DNA from: a virus
Virus record (IMG/VR): IMGVR_UViG_3300029267_002727
Location: 33,715 to 97,714 of that record
DNA length: 64,000 bases
Direction: 5' to 3' (one strand)
The notes under the pieces are model-generated. The model searched no databases, was not told the DNA's origin, and worked only from the letters and a program-made list of their open reading frames with translations. The translations under genes were made by a program, and so were the position numbers. Numbering within the stretch: position 1 is the stretch's first letter; every line of letters begins with the position of its first letter. Below, piece after piece: positions 28,864 through 37,640 of this stretch.

Positions 28864-29169
28864 ATGCACGAATGGCTAGTTGAAACAATAGACGCGGACG
28901 ACCGCCCGGCAGGGCTGTGGCTAGTGGTGACGTATAATTACATCAGCGATCGATCAGCACTTGCCGACGCCATTCAGGCTGTCGCATGCTTGCTCGGTGA
29001 ATCTGACGCATGGAAAGAACGCTACGGCTACCCCGTCGAGTTTTCTGATCTTGCGGAACGCGCCACCCCTAGCACCCTGAATACATGCGGCATCTTGCGA
29101 ATCGAACGTACTTACCCGGCGCTCATCTACAATCACTATGAGCCCCTATCGGAACAGGAGGAACTCTAA
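28864..29169 (+). CDS. Hypothetical protein
   Basis: 101 residues, ATG 28864 after GGAGGACTGAC. Alpha/beta mix (WLVVTYNYISDRSALADAI). Ends in a TAATG overlap. Confidence 0.55.
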   Translation: MHEWLVETIDADDRPAGLWLVVTYNYISDRSALADAIQAVACLLGESDAWKERYGYPVEFSDLAERATPSTLNTCGILRIERTYPALIYNHYEPLSEQEEL

Positions 29170-29429
29170 TGGCCACCGTTGTCAATCCGTTTGGTGAAGA
29201 GTACGAAGCAAGCCGCGTCCTGGTTCAGCGCACAGTGACCATGCTCATCGAGGCTGTCGTAGACCTGGACGATGACAGCCCGGAGCCCTGGACTGAAGAC
29301 GAGGACATCTCAGAAGAAGTAAATGATCAGGTCTCCCGCGCCCTGAGATACGCACGAGCCGCCGTGCCGCACTTCCAGATCGAGGTGTACAGCACCGACG
29401 ATCAGACCGTGGAGGCGGTCGATGGCTAA
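29169..29429 (+). CDS. Hypothetical acidic protein
   Basis: 86 residues, TAATG-coupled, AGGAGG upstream. Acidic loop DLDDDSPEPWTEDEDISEE between two helices. No family recognised. Confidence 0.55.
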   Translation: MATVVNPFGEEYEASRVLVQRTVTMLIEAVVDLDDDSPEPWTEDEDISEEVNDQVSRALRYARAAVPHFQIEVYSTDDQTVEAVDG

Positions 29430-29835
29430 CAACTATCTTCAGTTCTCAGTCCAGATCCTGCACCTTACACCGCAGGAGGAAGCGTACTGGCGAGGCGTGA
29501 TGCTCCGCCAGGAAAACGAGTACGACGAGGGCTACACCCTCAACTACAGCTTTAGGTTCTATGGCGACTACGTGATGCTTTACGCCGAAGAGTTTGGGGA
29601 CCTGGAGATCCTCGCGGACGACATCCAGATGTTCCTGAAGAAGTTCCGGCCCACCAAACGGATCGAGGTGGAGTGGGCCGAAACCTGCTCCAGCATGAGG
29701 CCGGGCGAGTTCGGCGGCGGAGCGCTGCTGATAACCTCATATCAGCAGTATTGGATGAGCACACAGAGCGCATTCGAGATCCTGAGCCGAGACGCCGACG
29801 CAACCGAGGTCGGCCTGGTGATACACACGGAGTAG
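29422..29835 (+). CDS. Hypothetical protein
   Basis: 137 residues, overlapping the previous gene by eight bases. Strand-rich with aromatic residues (YTLNYSFRFYGDYVMLYAEE). No family recognised. Confidence 0.55.
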   Translation: MANNYLQFSVQILHLTPQEEAYWRGVMLRQENEYDEGYTLNYSFRFYGDYVMLYAEEFGDLEILADDIQMFLKKFRPTKRIEVEWAETCSSMRPGEFGGGALLITSYQQYWMSTQSAFEILSRDADATEVGLVIHTE

Positions 29836-29845
29836 GAGGCTTTTG

Positions 29846-30292
29846 ATGCTTAACCCCAGAATCTGGTGCCTACTGGCTGACGAGACCGAGTACTGGCGCG
29901 ACGACTACCAGGCCGCCGCCGGTCGCCTGATCGGGATCTACCTGTACGACGAAAGGGAGATCACGCACCTGTGCGAGTTCATCGGCAGCTATTGCTGCTG
30001 GCACGTGGAGACGACCACACACAGGCACGTCACCGACGAGATGTGGGAGAACATCCGAGATGCCGACGCGGACGGCCCGGGTGTGGAATATCGCCACACC
30101 TACCAGGTCGATGCATGCCTGGAGATCAAGCAGGGGGACAAGTTCCCGGACGGCATGAAGATGGCCCGGTTCTTCCTCTGGGAGCTCACGGATGAAGAGT
30201 GGGCGGAATGCAAGGAAGAAAACCCGGAAGAGCCGCGCAGGGTGGCGATGGATGAGGCCCTGGAGTATGCCCGGGGCAATAGCCTGTATTAG
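29846..30292 (+). CDS. Hypothetical protein
   Basis: 148 residues, ATG 29846 with AGGAGG. Contains FIGSYCCWHVETTTHRH and an acidic Glu-rich C-terminal helix. No metal-site spacing that I can defend. Confidence 0.55.
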   Translation: MLNPRIWCLLADETEYWRDDYQAAAGRLIGIYLYDEREITHLCEFIGSYCCWHVETTTHRHVTDEMWENIRDADADGPGVEYRHTYQVDACLEIKQGDKFPDGMKMARFFLWELTDEEWAECKEENPEEPRRVAMDEALEYARGNSLY

Positions 30293-30302
30293 GAGGCCTA
30301 AC

Positions 30303-30737
30303 ATGCAAGAGTTCAGGATCGCAAACGTAGAGTTTCTGATGCAAGACAATTCCGTGGAAGCCTACAGTGAGCACGTCGAGAACTATGGCACAGTGACGCT
30401 ATACCGGGTACCCGTCGCCATTTCCATCGGCGGTGACTACTGGCTCAGCGCGTATACCGGCAGCACCCAGGAGTACCAGGATGGCGACGAGCCCAAGCTG
30501 AAAGACGCGGTCTTCTGCCTCGTGGACGAACTGGCGAGCGCCCTATTCGACCCGGACGAGTTCTATGAGACAGTCACGCAGGGCAAGCCGGACAGAGGCG
30601 CATTGCGCAACTCGCTCGACTTCCTCGACTTTGTAGAAGCGCACGATTTCGAGGTCGAGAGGATGATCGAGGAGATCTCTGGCGTTCCCGGCTGGCTCAA
30701 TAGGGGCAAGCTGGAAGAATACCTGAAGGACCTGTAA
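30303..30737 (+). CDS. Hypothetical protein
   Basis: 144 residues, ATG 30303 with AGGAGG. Strand-rich first half (GTVTLYRVPVAISIGG), helical acidic second half. Followed by a strong hairpin. Confidence 0.55.
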   Translation: MQEFRIANVEFLMQDNSVEAYSEHVENYGTVTLYRVPVAISIGGDYWLSAYTGSTQEYQDGDEPKLKDAVFCLVDELASALFDPDEFYETVTQGKPDRGALRNSLDFLDFVEAHDFEVERMIEEISGVPGWLNRGKLEEYLKDL

Positions 30738-30742
30738 CCGAT

Positions 30743-30790
30743 TTTGCATGGGGAAGTGTATCAGATTTTTCGGTGCGCTTCCCCTGCAAA
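30743..30790 (+). other. Intergenic hairpin
   Basis: TTTGCA-t-GGGGAAG (30743-30756) pairs with CTTCCCC-TGCAAA (30778-30790): 13 bp with one bulge and a 21-base loop. It sits in a rare gap of the otherwise coupled gene chain, before a GGAGG site, so it may be an mRNA-processing or attenuation element. Confidence 0.6.
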
Positions 30791-30810
30791 TTTCACCTGG
30801 AGGTAACGAG

Positions 30811-30999
30811 ATGGAATGGGAGTGCCCCCACGATTGGCTGTACGACAAGATGAGGGAAAAGTTCGCTGAGGAGGACCGGCAGTGGATCAGGGTATTCTTC
30901 TGGAGCATGGCGTGCCAGCTTGGCGACGATCAGATCCGGGGCATCTTTGAGCGTGCGATGGACGCAGACGGATATTTCGAGGAGGTGGACGATGCCTGA
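30811..30999 (+). CDS. Hypothetical small protein
   Basis: 62 residues, ATG 30811 with GGAGGTAAC. Helical, Trp-rich (EWECPHDWLYDKM, WIRVFFWSMACQ). No family recognised. Confidence 0.55.
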   Translation: MEWECPHDWLYDKMREKFAEEDRQWIRVFFWSMACQLGDDQIRGIFERAMDADGYFEEVDDA

Positions 31000-31288
31000 G
31001 CTTCGACTCGAAGTTGCGGAGACGTTTCACGACTTCCAGTTGTACCTGGAAGACGACAGCGGCAACGTGCTGGACGCCGCGTGCATGGGTGACGGTGTAG
31101 ACGTTGAGTACGACGGCCGGACGGTCGGCAATGAAGGGTTCGTCGAGGCGTGGCAAAGAGACGTTGACGTTTATTTCAACGAGTACATGGAAGCGTACTT
31201 CCCCGACTGGATCGACTACGTAGGCGCCATGCGCCTGCCCGCAGACGTAGAAGAAATCTTCCGGGAGGCTGAATATGCCACGGACTAG
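30992..31288 (+). CDS. Hypothetical acidic protein
   Basis: 98 residues, ATG 30992 with GGAGG inside the previous gene. Strand-rich first half, helical end. No family recognised. Confidence 0.55.
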   Translation: MPELRLEVAETFHDFQLYLEDDSGNVLDAACMGDGVDVEYDGRTVGNEGFVEAWQRDVDVYFNEYMEAYFPDWIDYVGAMRLPADVEEIFREAEYATD

Positions 31289-31523
31289 ATACAACGGCGC
31301 CGATGCAGACTATGTAACCGACGACCCGACCGGGCCGTGCGTCTTGTTCCACGCCCAGGAAGGCGACGCAATTCAAGACATCGACATAAGCCGCCACGGG
31401 GTGTACATCACGGGCCAGATCATGGACCGCGACAACTGGCACCCTATTGACACGCTGCCTGTGTATATCTCGATGGAGCAACTGCAACAGGCGCTGGCCT
31501 GGCTGGAGGACCAAGATGCGTAA
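31275..31523 (+). CDS. Hypothetical small protein
   Basis: 82 residues, overlapping the previous gene by 14 bases. Beta-rich (GVYITGQIMDRDNWHPI) with a short final helix. No family recognised. Confidence 0.55.
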   Translation: MPRTRYNGADADYVTDDPTGPCVLFHAQEGDAIQDIDISRHGVYITGQIMDRDNWHPIDTLPVYISMEQLQQALAWLEDQDA

Positions 31524-32013
31524 GTTCACAGTATATCTGGGTAAAATTGACGGATACGGCAACGGCGTAAGGAATTGCCCCGTGGAGATCGAGGTCGAGT
31601 TACGCAAGCAGTCCGGTGTACATACCACCATCGACCTGAAAGAAATCGTCTGTCCTATCGAGCTCAGTATCGTCGGTGCCGCGTGGAATCACATCCACAC
31701 CAACTGGCTCTTTGGCGGACAGTGCTACGACACCATCATGGAATACTTCCCGGGCGATCCGCTCGTGGCAGAAATCGTCGAGGTGTGGCGGTATTGGCAC
31801 TTGAACGCCATGGTGGCCGGGACCAGGAAGCAAGAGCATTACCTGGCTACCTACGAAGGCGAACGCACGGGCGACTACACTGACGACTGTGAGATCTTGC
31901 GGCGCGCCGGCCTTCTCAAAGATCAATGGTACACCTATGGCACTGCGTGGCTGGTGGAGCCACTGCCGGACGACGTGATCGAACAGGTACTTTCTTGGGA
32001 GGAACAGACATGA
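31516..32013 (+). CDS. Hypothetical protein
   Basis: 165 residues, ATG 31516 with GGAGGACC. Beta-rich N-terminus (KFTVYLGKIDGYGNG), then helices with several His and Trp. No family recognised. Confidence 0.55.
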   Translation: MRKFTVYLGKIDGYGNGVRNCPVEIEVELRKQSGVHTTIDLKEIVCPIELSIVGAAWNHIHTNWLFGGQCYDTIMEYFPGDPLVAEIVEVWRYWHLNAMVAGTRKQEHYLATYEGERTGDYTDDCEILRRAGLLKDQWYTYGTAWLVEPLPDDVIEQVLSWEEQT

Positions 32014-32234
32014 GATGCCCCGAGTGCGGCGACACGAATATCAAGCGGGCTATCTTGCAAGAGACAGGCTTTGTCGAGTGGTGGAACGATGACGATCTCC
32101 TGGACTACGAGATGGGAGACGTGGGCGACATCGTGCGTATTTACTCTTACGAGTGCCTCTCTTGTGGACACAGGGATGAGGCCAGCGCCGGAGTCGAGGA
32201 AGAAGCTATGATCAAGGAATGGGAGGACGACTAA
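32010..32234 (+). CDS. Zinc-ribbon protein, tandem pair member 1
   Basis: 74 residues, ATGA-coupled. CPEC (3-6) and CLSC (about 52-55) ribbon with an acidic insert between. The next gene has the same plan (MRCPxCG-x2-IKxAI), so they are a tandem duplication. Confidence 0.65.
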   Translation: MRCPECGDTNIKRAILQETGFVEWWNDDDLLDYEMGDVGDIVRIYSYECLSCGHRDEASAGVEEEAMIKEWEDD

Positions 32235-32235
32235 G

Positions 32236-32451
32236 ATGAGATGCCCTAACTGTGGAAGCGAAGACATCAAGAAGGCCATCGTCCAGGAGGTGTACATCAA
32301 GGAGTTCTGGAGCGAGGGAGAGCGCGTCGGGTGGGACGCCGCCGACTTCGGGGACGAGCTCCGAGTGGTCGGCTACAAGTGCATCGACTGCGAGACGCAG
32401 GAATGGGTCGAGGACAACGAAGACGAAGTCGTAGAGAGATGGGAGGGCTAA
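32236..32451 (+). CDS. Zinc-ribbon protein, tandem pair member 2
   Basis: 71 residues, ATG 32236. CPNC (3-6) and CIDC (about 51-54). RCPNCGSEDIKKAIVQE aligns with RCPECGDTNIKRAILQE of the gene before. Confidence 0.65.
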   Translation: MRCPNCGSEDIKKAIVQEVYIKEFWSEGERVGWDAADFGDELRVVGYKCIDCETQEWVEDNEDEVVERWEG

Positions 32452-32452
32452 G

Positions 32453-32677
32453 ATGTCTGAGTTCTACACTGCGACGGTCAAGATCCTGGTACGCGCAGGC
32501 AGTGTGGCGGAGGCCTGCGACGGAATGAGCGAGTTGCTGAGTGGCGCCATTGAGTCGGGGTACGACTTTGTGCAGGACTGGGGGTATCCCGAGCCCTACG
32601 ACCACCCAGCACCAATAGAGTGCAACCCCGATAGCCCGGACTACCAAGAGGGCGACTTTCTCTATATGGAGGGCTGA
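32453..32677 (+). CDS. Hypothetical small protein
   Basis: 74 residues, ATG 32453 with GGAGGG. A short alpha/beta start (FYTATVKILVRAGSVAEA) then a Pro/Tyr-rich acidic end. No family recognised. Confidence 0.55.
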   Translation: MSEFYTATVKILVRAGSVAEACDGMSELLSGAIESGYDFVQDWGYPEPYDHPAPIECNPDSPDYQEGDFLYMEG

Positions 32678-32678
32678 G

Positions 32679-33218
32679 ATGAACAAACTGGTCAAGCTGA
32701 TCGAAAAAGCGCAACAGGGTGAGATCGACCTACGGATAGACTGCGATGCGGGCTGCCATATGATCGAGGACGAGACCTACAACGCGCTCGAGGCCATTCT
32801 CTGTGTCGCAGAAGATGGATTGCCCCTCGAGGCGTACTATGCCGAGCCAGAGGCTGACGTGTACATGTCGGACCTGCACAGGTGGCTCCAGAACGACCGG
32901 TTCGCGCCCATGTGGTGCGAGAACGCTGTCAGCGAACTGGGCTGGGAAGGCGTGGGCAAGACGGTCGCCGGCATGCTCAATTGGGGACAGTACATGCAGA
33001 AGCGTCAGATCCACTACTGCGTCGTGGAAGCGCTCAAGAGGGAGCTCGAGGATCTCCCGGACGAGTACGTGATGTGGTGCAACGACTGCGACTGGATCGC
33101 GCACATCGAAGGAGAGCGAGAGGATGTGTGCCAGGTCTGCGGCAGCGAGAACCTCGAGTGGGATCTGTGGGAGCCTGAGTGGCAGGACGCCATCGACGAA
33201 TATGAGGAGGGCAAGTGA
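32679..33218 (+). CDS. Protein with C-terminal zinc ribbon
   Basis: 179 residues, ATG 32679 with GGAGGG. Helical body (ADVYMSDLHRWLQNDRF) and a ribbon CNDC (about 133-136) with CQVC (about 150-153), then an acidic tail. Function unknown. Confidence 0.6.
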   Translation: MNKLVKLIEKAQQGEIDLRIDCDAGCHMIEDETYNALEAILCVAEDGLPLEAYYAEPEADVYMSDLHRWLQNDRFAPMWCENAVSELGWEGVGKTVAGMLNWGQYMQKRQIHYCVVEALKRELEDLPDEYVMWCNDCDWIAHIEGEREDVCQVCGSENLEWDLWEPEWQDAIDEYEEGK

Positions 33219-33219
33219 G

Positions 33220-33654
33220 ATGAACGTGATCGTTGAACTCTCATACTCAGCATACGAGACAGGGGATGCGCCGAGCGCGGCACTGATAGACATCTCCAAA
33301 GACGCGGCCAGGCTATTCCTGGGCACCCTGGCCGACGCGCGCAAGTTGCGGCGGGACAATCCATCGGTCTATAATATCACCCTGTGGGCGTGGCCGCCCA
33401 TGCAACTCTTCTATAGCTGGGAAGATTGTGACACTCCGCTCGAGGGGGCCGTGTGGGATGAAGAGATCCCAGAAGGATCCATCGAGAGCGATTGGACAAT
33501 TCACTATATGGTGACAGACTGCGTGCTGTTCGACACGGACAACATCGGGGAAGACTATGTCCGCTTCCGTGGCGGGTTCTCGCACGGCCACCTCGAGTTT
33601 TGCAGCGCACGTATCTATCGCGATGTCCTCGAAGACATCGCAAGGAGTGAATGA
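33220..33654 (+). CDS. Hypothetical protein, paralogue of the gene at 34682
   Basis: 144 residues, ATG 33220. ISKDAARLFLGTLADARKL, YNITLWAWP, LEGAVWDEEIPEGS and a late HLEFCSARI align with the protein at 34682 along the whole length, with four genes between them. Alpha/beta. Function unknown. Confidence 0.6.
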   Translation: MNVIVELSYSAYETGDAPSAALIDISKDAARLFLGTLADARKLRRDNPSVYNITLWAWPPMQLFYSWEDCDTPLEGAVWDEEIPEGSIESDWTIHYMVTDCVLFDTDNIGEDYVRFRGGFSHGHLEFCSARIYRDVLEDIARSE

Positions 33655-33655
33655 G

Positions 33656-33994
33656 ATGCCATACGTGTATCAAGAACCAACGATATTCATGACACTCGGA
33701 CAGGCACTGCCAGGGCTGGAAGGCCCCGTGGACGTACACTACGCCTACAAGGATGGGTACGGGACCGACCCGATGCGCTATCACTACCAGGTCCTGGATG
33801 ACGACGGGGTGGATTTCGTCGCCTTTGATGTCCGGGAGGTGTGGCGCCACGTCCCGGCCGAGGATCTTGGCCTGGACATGGAAGATCGAGATGCGCACCG
33901 GACGATCCTGTGCATGGCGTACTTTGCCGCGCAGGGCCAAACCTTCGTGGAGTGGCTCGACTCGAACGCGCTCGCGTACGCGGGGGAGGGCTAA
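33656..33994 (+). CDS. Hypothetical protein
   Basis: 112 residues, ATG 33656 with AAGGAG. Strand-rich first part (YHYQVLDDDGVDFVAFDV), helical end. No family recognised. Confidence 0.55.
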   Translation: MPYVYQEPTIFMTLGQALPGLEGPVDVHYAYKDGYGTDPMRYHYQVLDDDGVDFVAFDVREVWRHVPAEDLGLDMEDRDAHRTILCMAYFAAQGQTFVEWLDSNALAYAGEG

Positions 33995-33995
33995 G

Positions 33996-34277
33996 ATGAA
34001 CCACGAACTAACCAATATCGGGCCGTTCCGCTACGAACCGGTAAGCATAGAGAGCCACACTGGCGAACACAACACCTCGATGGAGATACGAGTCGATCTC
34101 GGTGGCAACAGTCGCGTTCTGCTTGCCGACGTATATCTCGAGTACAGCGAGGACGGCGAGGTTGTCCTGTACGTCTGGGACGAGCACCAGGTATTCGTTG
34201 GGGATCCCACCAGGATCGTTCTGATTAGGCATGTAGGTGACGCGATCGAGAAAGCATTGGAGGACACCGATGTATGA
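33996..34277 (+). CDS. Hypothetical small protein
   Basis: 93 residues, ATG 33996 with GGAGGG. Beta-rich (VLLADVYLEYSEDGEVVLYV), short acidic helix at the end. No family recognised. Confidence 0.55.
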   Translation: MNHELTNIGPFRYEPVSIESHTGEHNTSMEIRVDLGGNSRVLLADVYLEYSEDGEVVLYVWDEHQVFVGDPTRIVLIRHVGDAIEKALEDTDV

Positions 34278-34680
34278 CCCACGTGACGACCAGGAACTGC
34301 GCGATATGATCGAGGCCTCGCTCCGGGTACTGGATCCCGATGTTGTGTGCGACGAGGACGAGGACGTGAAATGGCTTATCGTCGCTGGCGATATCCCGGC
34401 AGGCATGGATCCAGCGGCAGCGGACGACGCTGGCTACGATGTGGTGTTCATCGACTACGAGATCGTCAGTGCGGACACCTACGGTGACGATGGCAAAGGC
34501 TACAACGTAGGGTGGACCATGACACGCTGGGGCGGCGAGATCCTCGCACAGTGTATGCCCTACAACTACACATCGCGAGTGTGGACGCGCAGCAAGGACG
34601 AGATCTACGCACGCGCTATCGACACGCTCGATACCCTCCGTTGGTGGGTGAACGGGCGCGAGTGGAATAACAGGGGGTGA
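34270..34680 (+). CDS. Hypothetical protein
   Basis: 136 residues, overlapping the previous gene by eight bases, GGAGGACA upstream. Acidic alpha/beta protein with a WTMTRWGGEI segment. No family recognised. Confidence 0.55.
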   Translation: MYDPRDDQELRDMIEASLRVLDPDVVCDEDEDVKWLIVAGDIPAGMDPAAADDAGYDVVFIDYEIVSADTYGDDGKGYNVGWTMTRWGGEILAQCMPYNYTSRVWTRSKDEIYARAIDTLDTLRWWVNGREWNNRG

Positions 34681-34681
34681 A

Positions 34682-35134
34682 ATGTACGCGATCCTTGAAC
34701 TACAGACACAGAACGAGTTCGACGGCGTCCCCACTATCGGGGTTGTCAAGATCGGCCCCGGAGAAGCCAAGAGCCTCCTCAGCCACCTGGACAATGCACG
34801 GATGATAATGGGGCTTGTGCCAGATCTGTACCATATCACCGTGTGGGTCAACAGGGACTGGATGGGCCTGTGGGATGACGTAGACGAGCCGGAGTTTGAC
34901 TACCACGGAACCACCCTTACGCCCAACATCCCCACGGGAGACCCCGCGCTGGACTACTTTGGTAAAGAGGAAACTCTGAACTATCTCATCGTTGACTTCA
35001 TCGTCGGCAAACAGAAACCAGAATACGACGAGATTAGGTTCCGTGGCTGCACACACAGCAGTTGCTCGGAGTTCACTTCGTCCGCGATCGACAGGGAGGC
35101 CCTTGAATGGGCACTGGAGGAACAAGATGTCTAG
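34682..35134 (+). CDS. Hypothetical protein, paralogue of the gene at 33220
   Basis: 150 residues, ATG 34682 with GGGGGTG. IGPGEAKSLLSHLDNARMI, YHITVWVNR and FRGCTHSSCSEFTSSAI match ISKDAARLF..., YNITLWAWP and FRGGFSHGHLEFCSARI of its paralogue. Confidence 0.6.
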   Translation: MYAILELQTQNEFDGVPTIGVVKIGPGEAKSLLSHLDNARMIMGLVPDLYHITVWVNRDWMGLWDDVDEPEFDYHGTTLTPNIPTGDPALDYFGKEETLNYLIVDFIVGKQKPEYDEIRFRGCTHSSCSEFTSSAIDREALEWALEEQDV

Positions 35135-35420
35135 GCTTTACGTTTCTGCAATGGGCGACAACTCGGCCGAGGTTACCCGGCAAGGCCACCGGCGCGTCAG
35201 CGCGCACCCACGCGGCTACACGGGCGGCATTCGAGTGGATGGGTACGTAGACGGCGACTGGGACGTGTTCAGCGTGTGGATCACGGGCGGCAGCGGTGGA
35301 GCCGTTGGGGACGTGCTCGCCTTCCGTGTGCAATTCGACGCGCAACGTGCAGAGATCACCGACGTGGGCAGCGTCGTGATGGATGCGGTGATGGACATTC
35401 TCGACGAGGAGGAAGCATGA
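35127..35420 (+). CDS. Hypothetical protein
   Basis: 97 residues, ATG 35127 with GGAGGAAC. Gly-rich beta pattern (GGIRVDGYVDGDWDVFSVW) and a final acidic helix. No family recognised. Confidence 0.55.
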   Translation: MSRLYVSAMGDNSAEVTRQGHRRVSAHPRGYTGGIRVDGYVDGDWDVFSVWITGGSGGAVGDVLAFRVQFDAQRAEITDVGSVVMDAVMDILDEEEA

Positions 35421-36373
35421 TACACAAACTGGCAGTCGATCAAAGAGTGGCCCTGAAGGAGTACGCCGATAAGATCTCCGATGGCTTACCAGATGGATGG
35501 GTGAACTACGAGCGCGAACAGTATGGCACAGTCGCGTTCTCCATCGAGCTCCCGGGCCAGCCGGCGACAGCAGACACCTGCGAGTACATGGACACGGAGT
35601 ACCTGGCACTATTCCCGTATGCCGTGCCTGGAATTGTACACGTTGAAGGATACGATGCAGCCGTGGATTTCCTGAACACGCTGAGAGAGGGCCCAACGGT
35701 AGACTGGAAGAAGTGCATGGCCGTCTACCACACCGCCCACATCCAGGCATGGTGGGACGCGGTATCCACATTCCTGGGCGACGTGGACGTGGACGAGAAC
35801 GGCGTGCCCGTCATCCCCACCGAGGGAGACGGCGTGCCGTGGTGGCCTGATGAGTTGCGCGATTTCCAGCACGCCGACGCCGTGACCACGGTGGGGTACA
35901 CAGACGCACATGGCACGTACAGCAGTATCGAGCCGCCAGAGGATGAAGGGTGCCTGCCTTTCTGGTACTACTTCGACCACAACGAAGGAAAAGAAGTTGA
36001 CATTAACTATGTCCTCGAAGCCCAGAAACTCAATCCCCTGGAAGAGCTCCTGGCACTCGGAATGCTATACACCAGCGACAGCTTCGGCACCACTTATGCC
36101 TACGTGCAGACCGAGGTCGTTGGAGCCTGCTGGCTTAGGCCTGTCCCGGAGAACCTGGAGTATCTCGAAGCGACGGTGCAGTCAGAGGCGTTCGATCGCT
36201 ATTACACCACCTATAACGAGGACGGGGAAGACGACCACCCCATAGCAATCGCTGCGTTCCTGGACCGCGTAGAGCGGGCGCTGGGCGAGTGGCACTACCA
36301 CGAAGATGAATTGGCGGAGTATCAGGAAGAGATCGAGCAAGCCCGCAGAGATTACCTGGGAGGCGAACAATGA
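35417..36373 (+). CDS. Large hypothetical acidic protein
   Basis: 318 residues, ATGA-coupled with GAGGAGG upstream. Acidic, rich in Tyr and Trp; C-terminal 40 residues are a charged helix (EYQEEIEQARRDYLGG). Second largest protein of the 24-38 kb block after the one at 37640. No domain recognised. Confidence 0.6.
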   Translation: MIHKLAVDQRVALKEYADKISDGLPDGWVNYEREQYGTVAFSIELPGQPATADTCEYMDTEYLALFPYAVPGIVHVEGYDAAVDFLNTLREGPTVDWKKCMAVYHTAHIQAWWDAVSTFLGDVDVDENGVPVIPTEGDGVPWWPDELRDFQHADAVTTVGYTDAHGTYSSIEPPEDEGCLPFWYYFDHNEGKEVDINYVLEAQKLNPLEELLALGMLYTSDSFGTTYAYVQTEVVGACWLRPVPENLEYLEATVQSEAFDRYYTTYNEDGEDDHPIAIAAFLDRVERALGEWHYHEDELAEYQEEIEQARRDYLGGEQ

Positions 36374-36681
36374 GGATTGCGGAATATAAATTGAAAGTGC
36401 GTGGCGAGCCGTGGGAAGAAACCCCGGTATTCGTCGAGGTGGACATCGACAGCGTAGAGGACATCATCCAGCAAGAAGCGCTCGAAGATGACTTTCAGAT
36501 GCCGGGGATCCCGTTCGCAGACCTGGCAGACGGGATCGCGAACGGCCTGGCCCGGGTGTACCAGTGCGAGGTGCGCTGGAACACGAAGGGGTCGTTCCAG
36601 GGCCATTACGTGGGTCGGGGCACGCGCGAGCCCGCCATCGAGGAAGAGGTCGAGTATAACGAGAGTGACTGGTGGAACTAG
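36370..36681 (+). CDS. Hypothetical protein
   Basis: 103 residues, ATGA-coupled. Begins RIAEYKLKVRGEPWEETPVF, a beta hairpin, then an acidic helix and a Trp-rich end. No family recognised. Confidence 0.55.
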   Translation: MRIAEYKLKVRGEPWEETPVFVEVDIDSVEDIIQQEALEDDFQMPGIPFADLADGIANGLARVYQCEVRWNTKGSFQGHYVGRGTREPAIEEEVEYNESDWWN

Positions 36682-36691
36682 GAGGCACACG

Positions 36692-36940
36692 ATGATCATG
36701 TACTACGCGCGCATTGACCCGATTGACGACGACACAGTTTTCTACATCTGCGACTCCCCCGAGGCCGCGGAAGAGGTGATCGCACGCTACGTGCAGGAAG
36801 AGTGGTACAAAGAGCTTGGCCCCATCCCAGAGGACAGATGGGAAGCTGTCGAAGCCTACTTCGAGAGCCACGGATGGTACGAGACGAGCCACATGGAGGT
36901 CACGACGATGCAGAATATCGGAAAGGAGTTTCCGCGATGA
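36692..36940 (+). CDS. Hypothetical small protein
   Basis: 82 residues, ATG 36692 with AGGAGG. Ferredoxin-like strand-helix start (IMYYARIDPIDDDTVFYICD) followed by a helix. No family recognised. Confidence 0.55.
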   Translation: MIMYYARIDPIDDDTVFYICDSPEAAEEVIARYVQEEWYKELGPIPEDRWEAVEAYFESHGWYETSHMEVTTMQNIGKEFPR

Positions 36941-37284
36941 AAGTGATATGTGTCCACGCATTTGCGTGCCCGCGTAGCGGAGAATGCAAACACGCGGCCC
37001 CGCATGACGAGATCAGTACTTGCAGTAACGGATGCACGGAATATGATGACGCCTACTGTGCCCCACCCCTCTTCTATCTCACCGAGAAAGACCTATGCGA
37101 CAGGATCGAGGAGGTGCTCGGGCGCGAGCGCGGGCTGCATCTCCCCAACATCCTCACAGTAGACGAGTTCCAAAGCGTCGCCGAGGATGTGTACCAGCAA
37201 CTCATGAACGTGTGGAGGGAGGAGATGGACGAGGTGATCACCGAGGCGCTGGAGTTTGTCCAGTGCGCCCGAGGGGGCCTGTAG
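36937..37284 (+). CDS. Cysteine-rich N-terminal domain protein
   Basis: 115 residues, ATGA-coupled. The first 41 residues have seven Cys and three His (CVHAFACPRSGECKHAAPH), probably one or two zinc sites; the rest is helical. No family recognised. Confidence 0.55.
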   Translation: MKVICVHAFACPRSGECKHAAPHDEISTCSNGCTEYDDAYCAPPLFYLTEKDLCDRIEEVLGRERGLHLPNILTVDEFQSVAEDVYQQLMNVWREEMDEVITEALEFVQCARGGL

Positions 37285-37640
37285 TGGACGAGAGATTTGA
37301 GGATCGCTACGAGCGAATGGAGATGAACGCCGCGCGGCTTGCCGAGGAGCAGGCCGCGCGCGGCGCCCTCCCCTGCCCCGACTGTGGGAGCGCGGACGGG
37401 ATGCAGTGGTACAGCAGAGAGGGAGTCCTGTTCGTGTACCAGAAGTGGCCCGAGGGCCTAATCCCCCTTGTGTGGTATCAGGTCAAGGGAGACGACCACT
37501 GCATGTACGCGCCGTGCCGGACGTGTAACCCGTTCGGTGTGATACCAGAGGGGTACGAGCCGGTGGAGTTGGCAAGCCTAGACGAGTGGCTGGAGAGTGA
37601 GTGCATGTGCCCGGACTGTGTCCGGGAAAGGAGTAACTGA
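37284..37640 (+). CDS. Zinc-ribbon protein (GTG start)
   Basis: 118 residues from GTG 37284, which overlaps the previous TAG (TAGTG) and has GAGGGGG upstream. CPDC (about 31-34), CRTC (about 77-80) and CMCPDC near the end give two possible zinc sites. Function unknown. Confidence 0.55.
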   Translation: MDERFEDRYERMEMNAARLAEEQAARGALPCPDCGSADGMQWYSREGVLFVYQKWPEGLIPLVWYQVKGDDHCMYAPCRTCNPFGVIPEGYEPVELASLDEWLESECMCPDCVRERSN

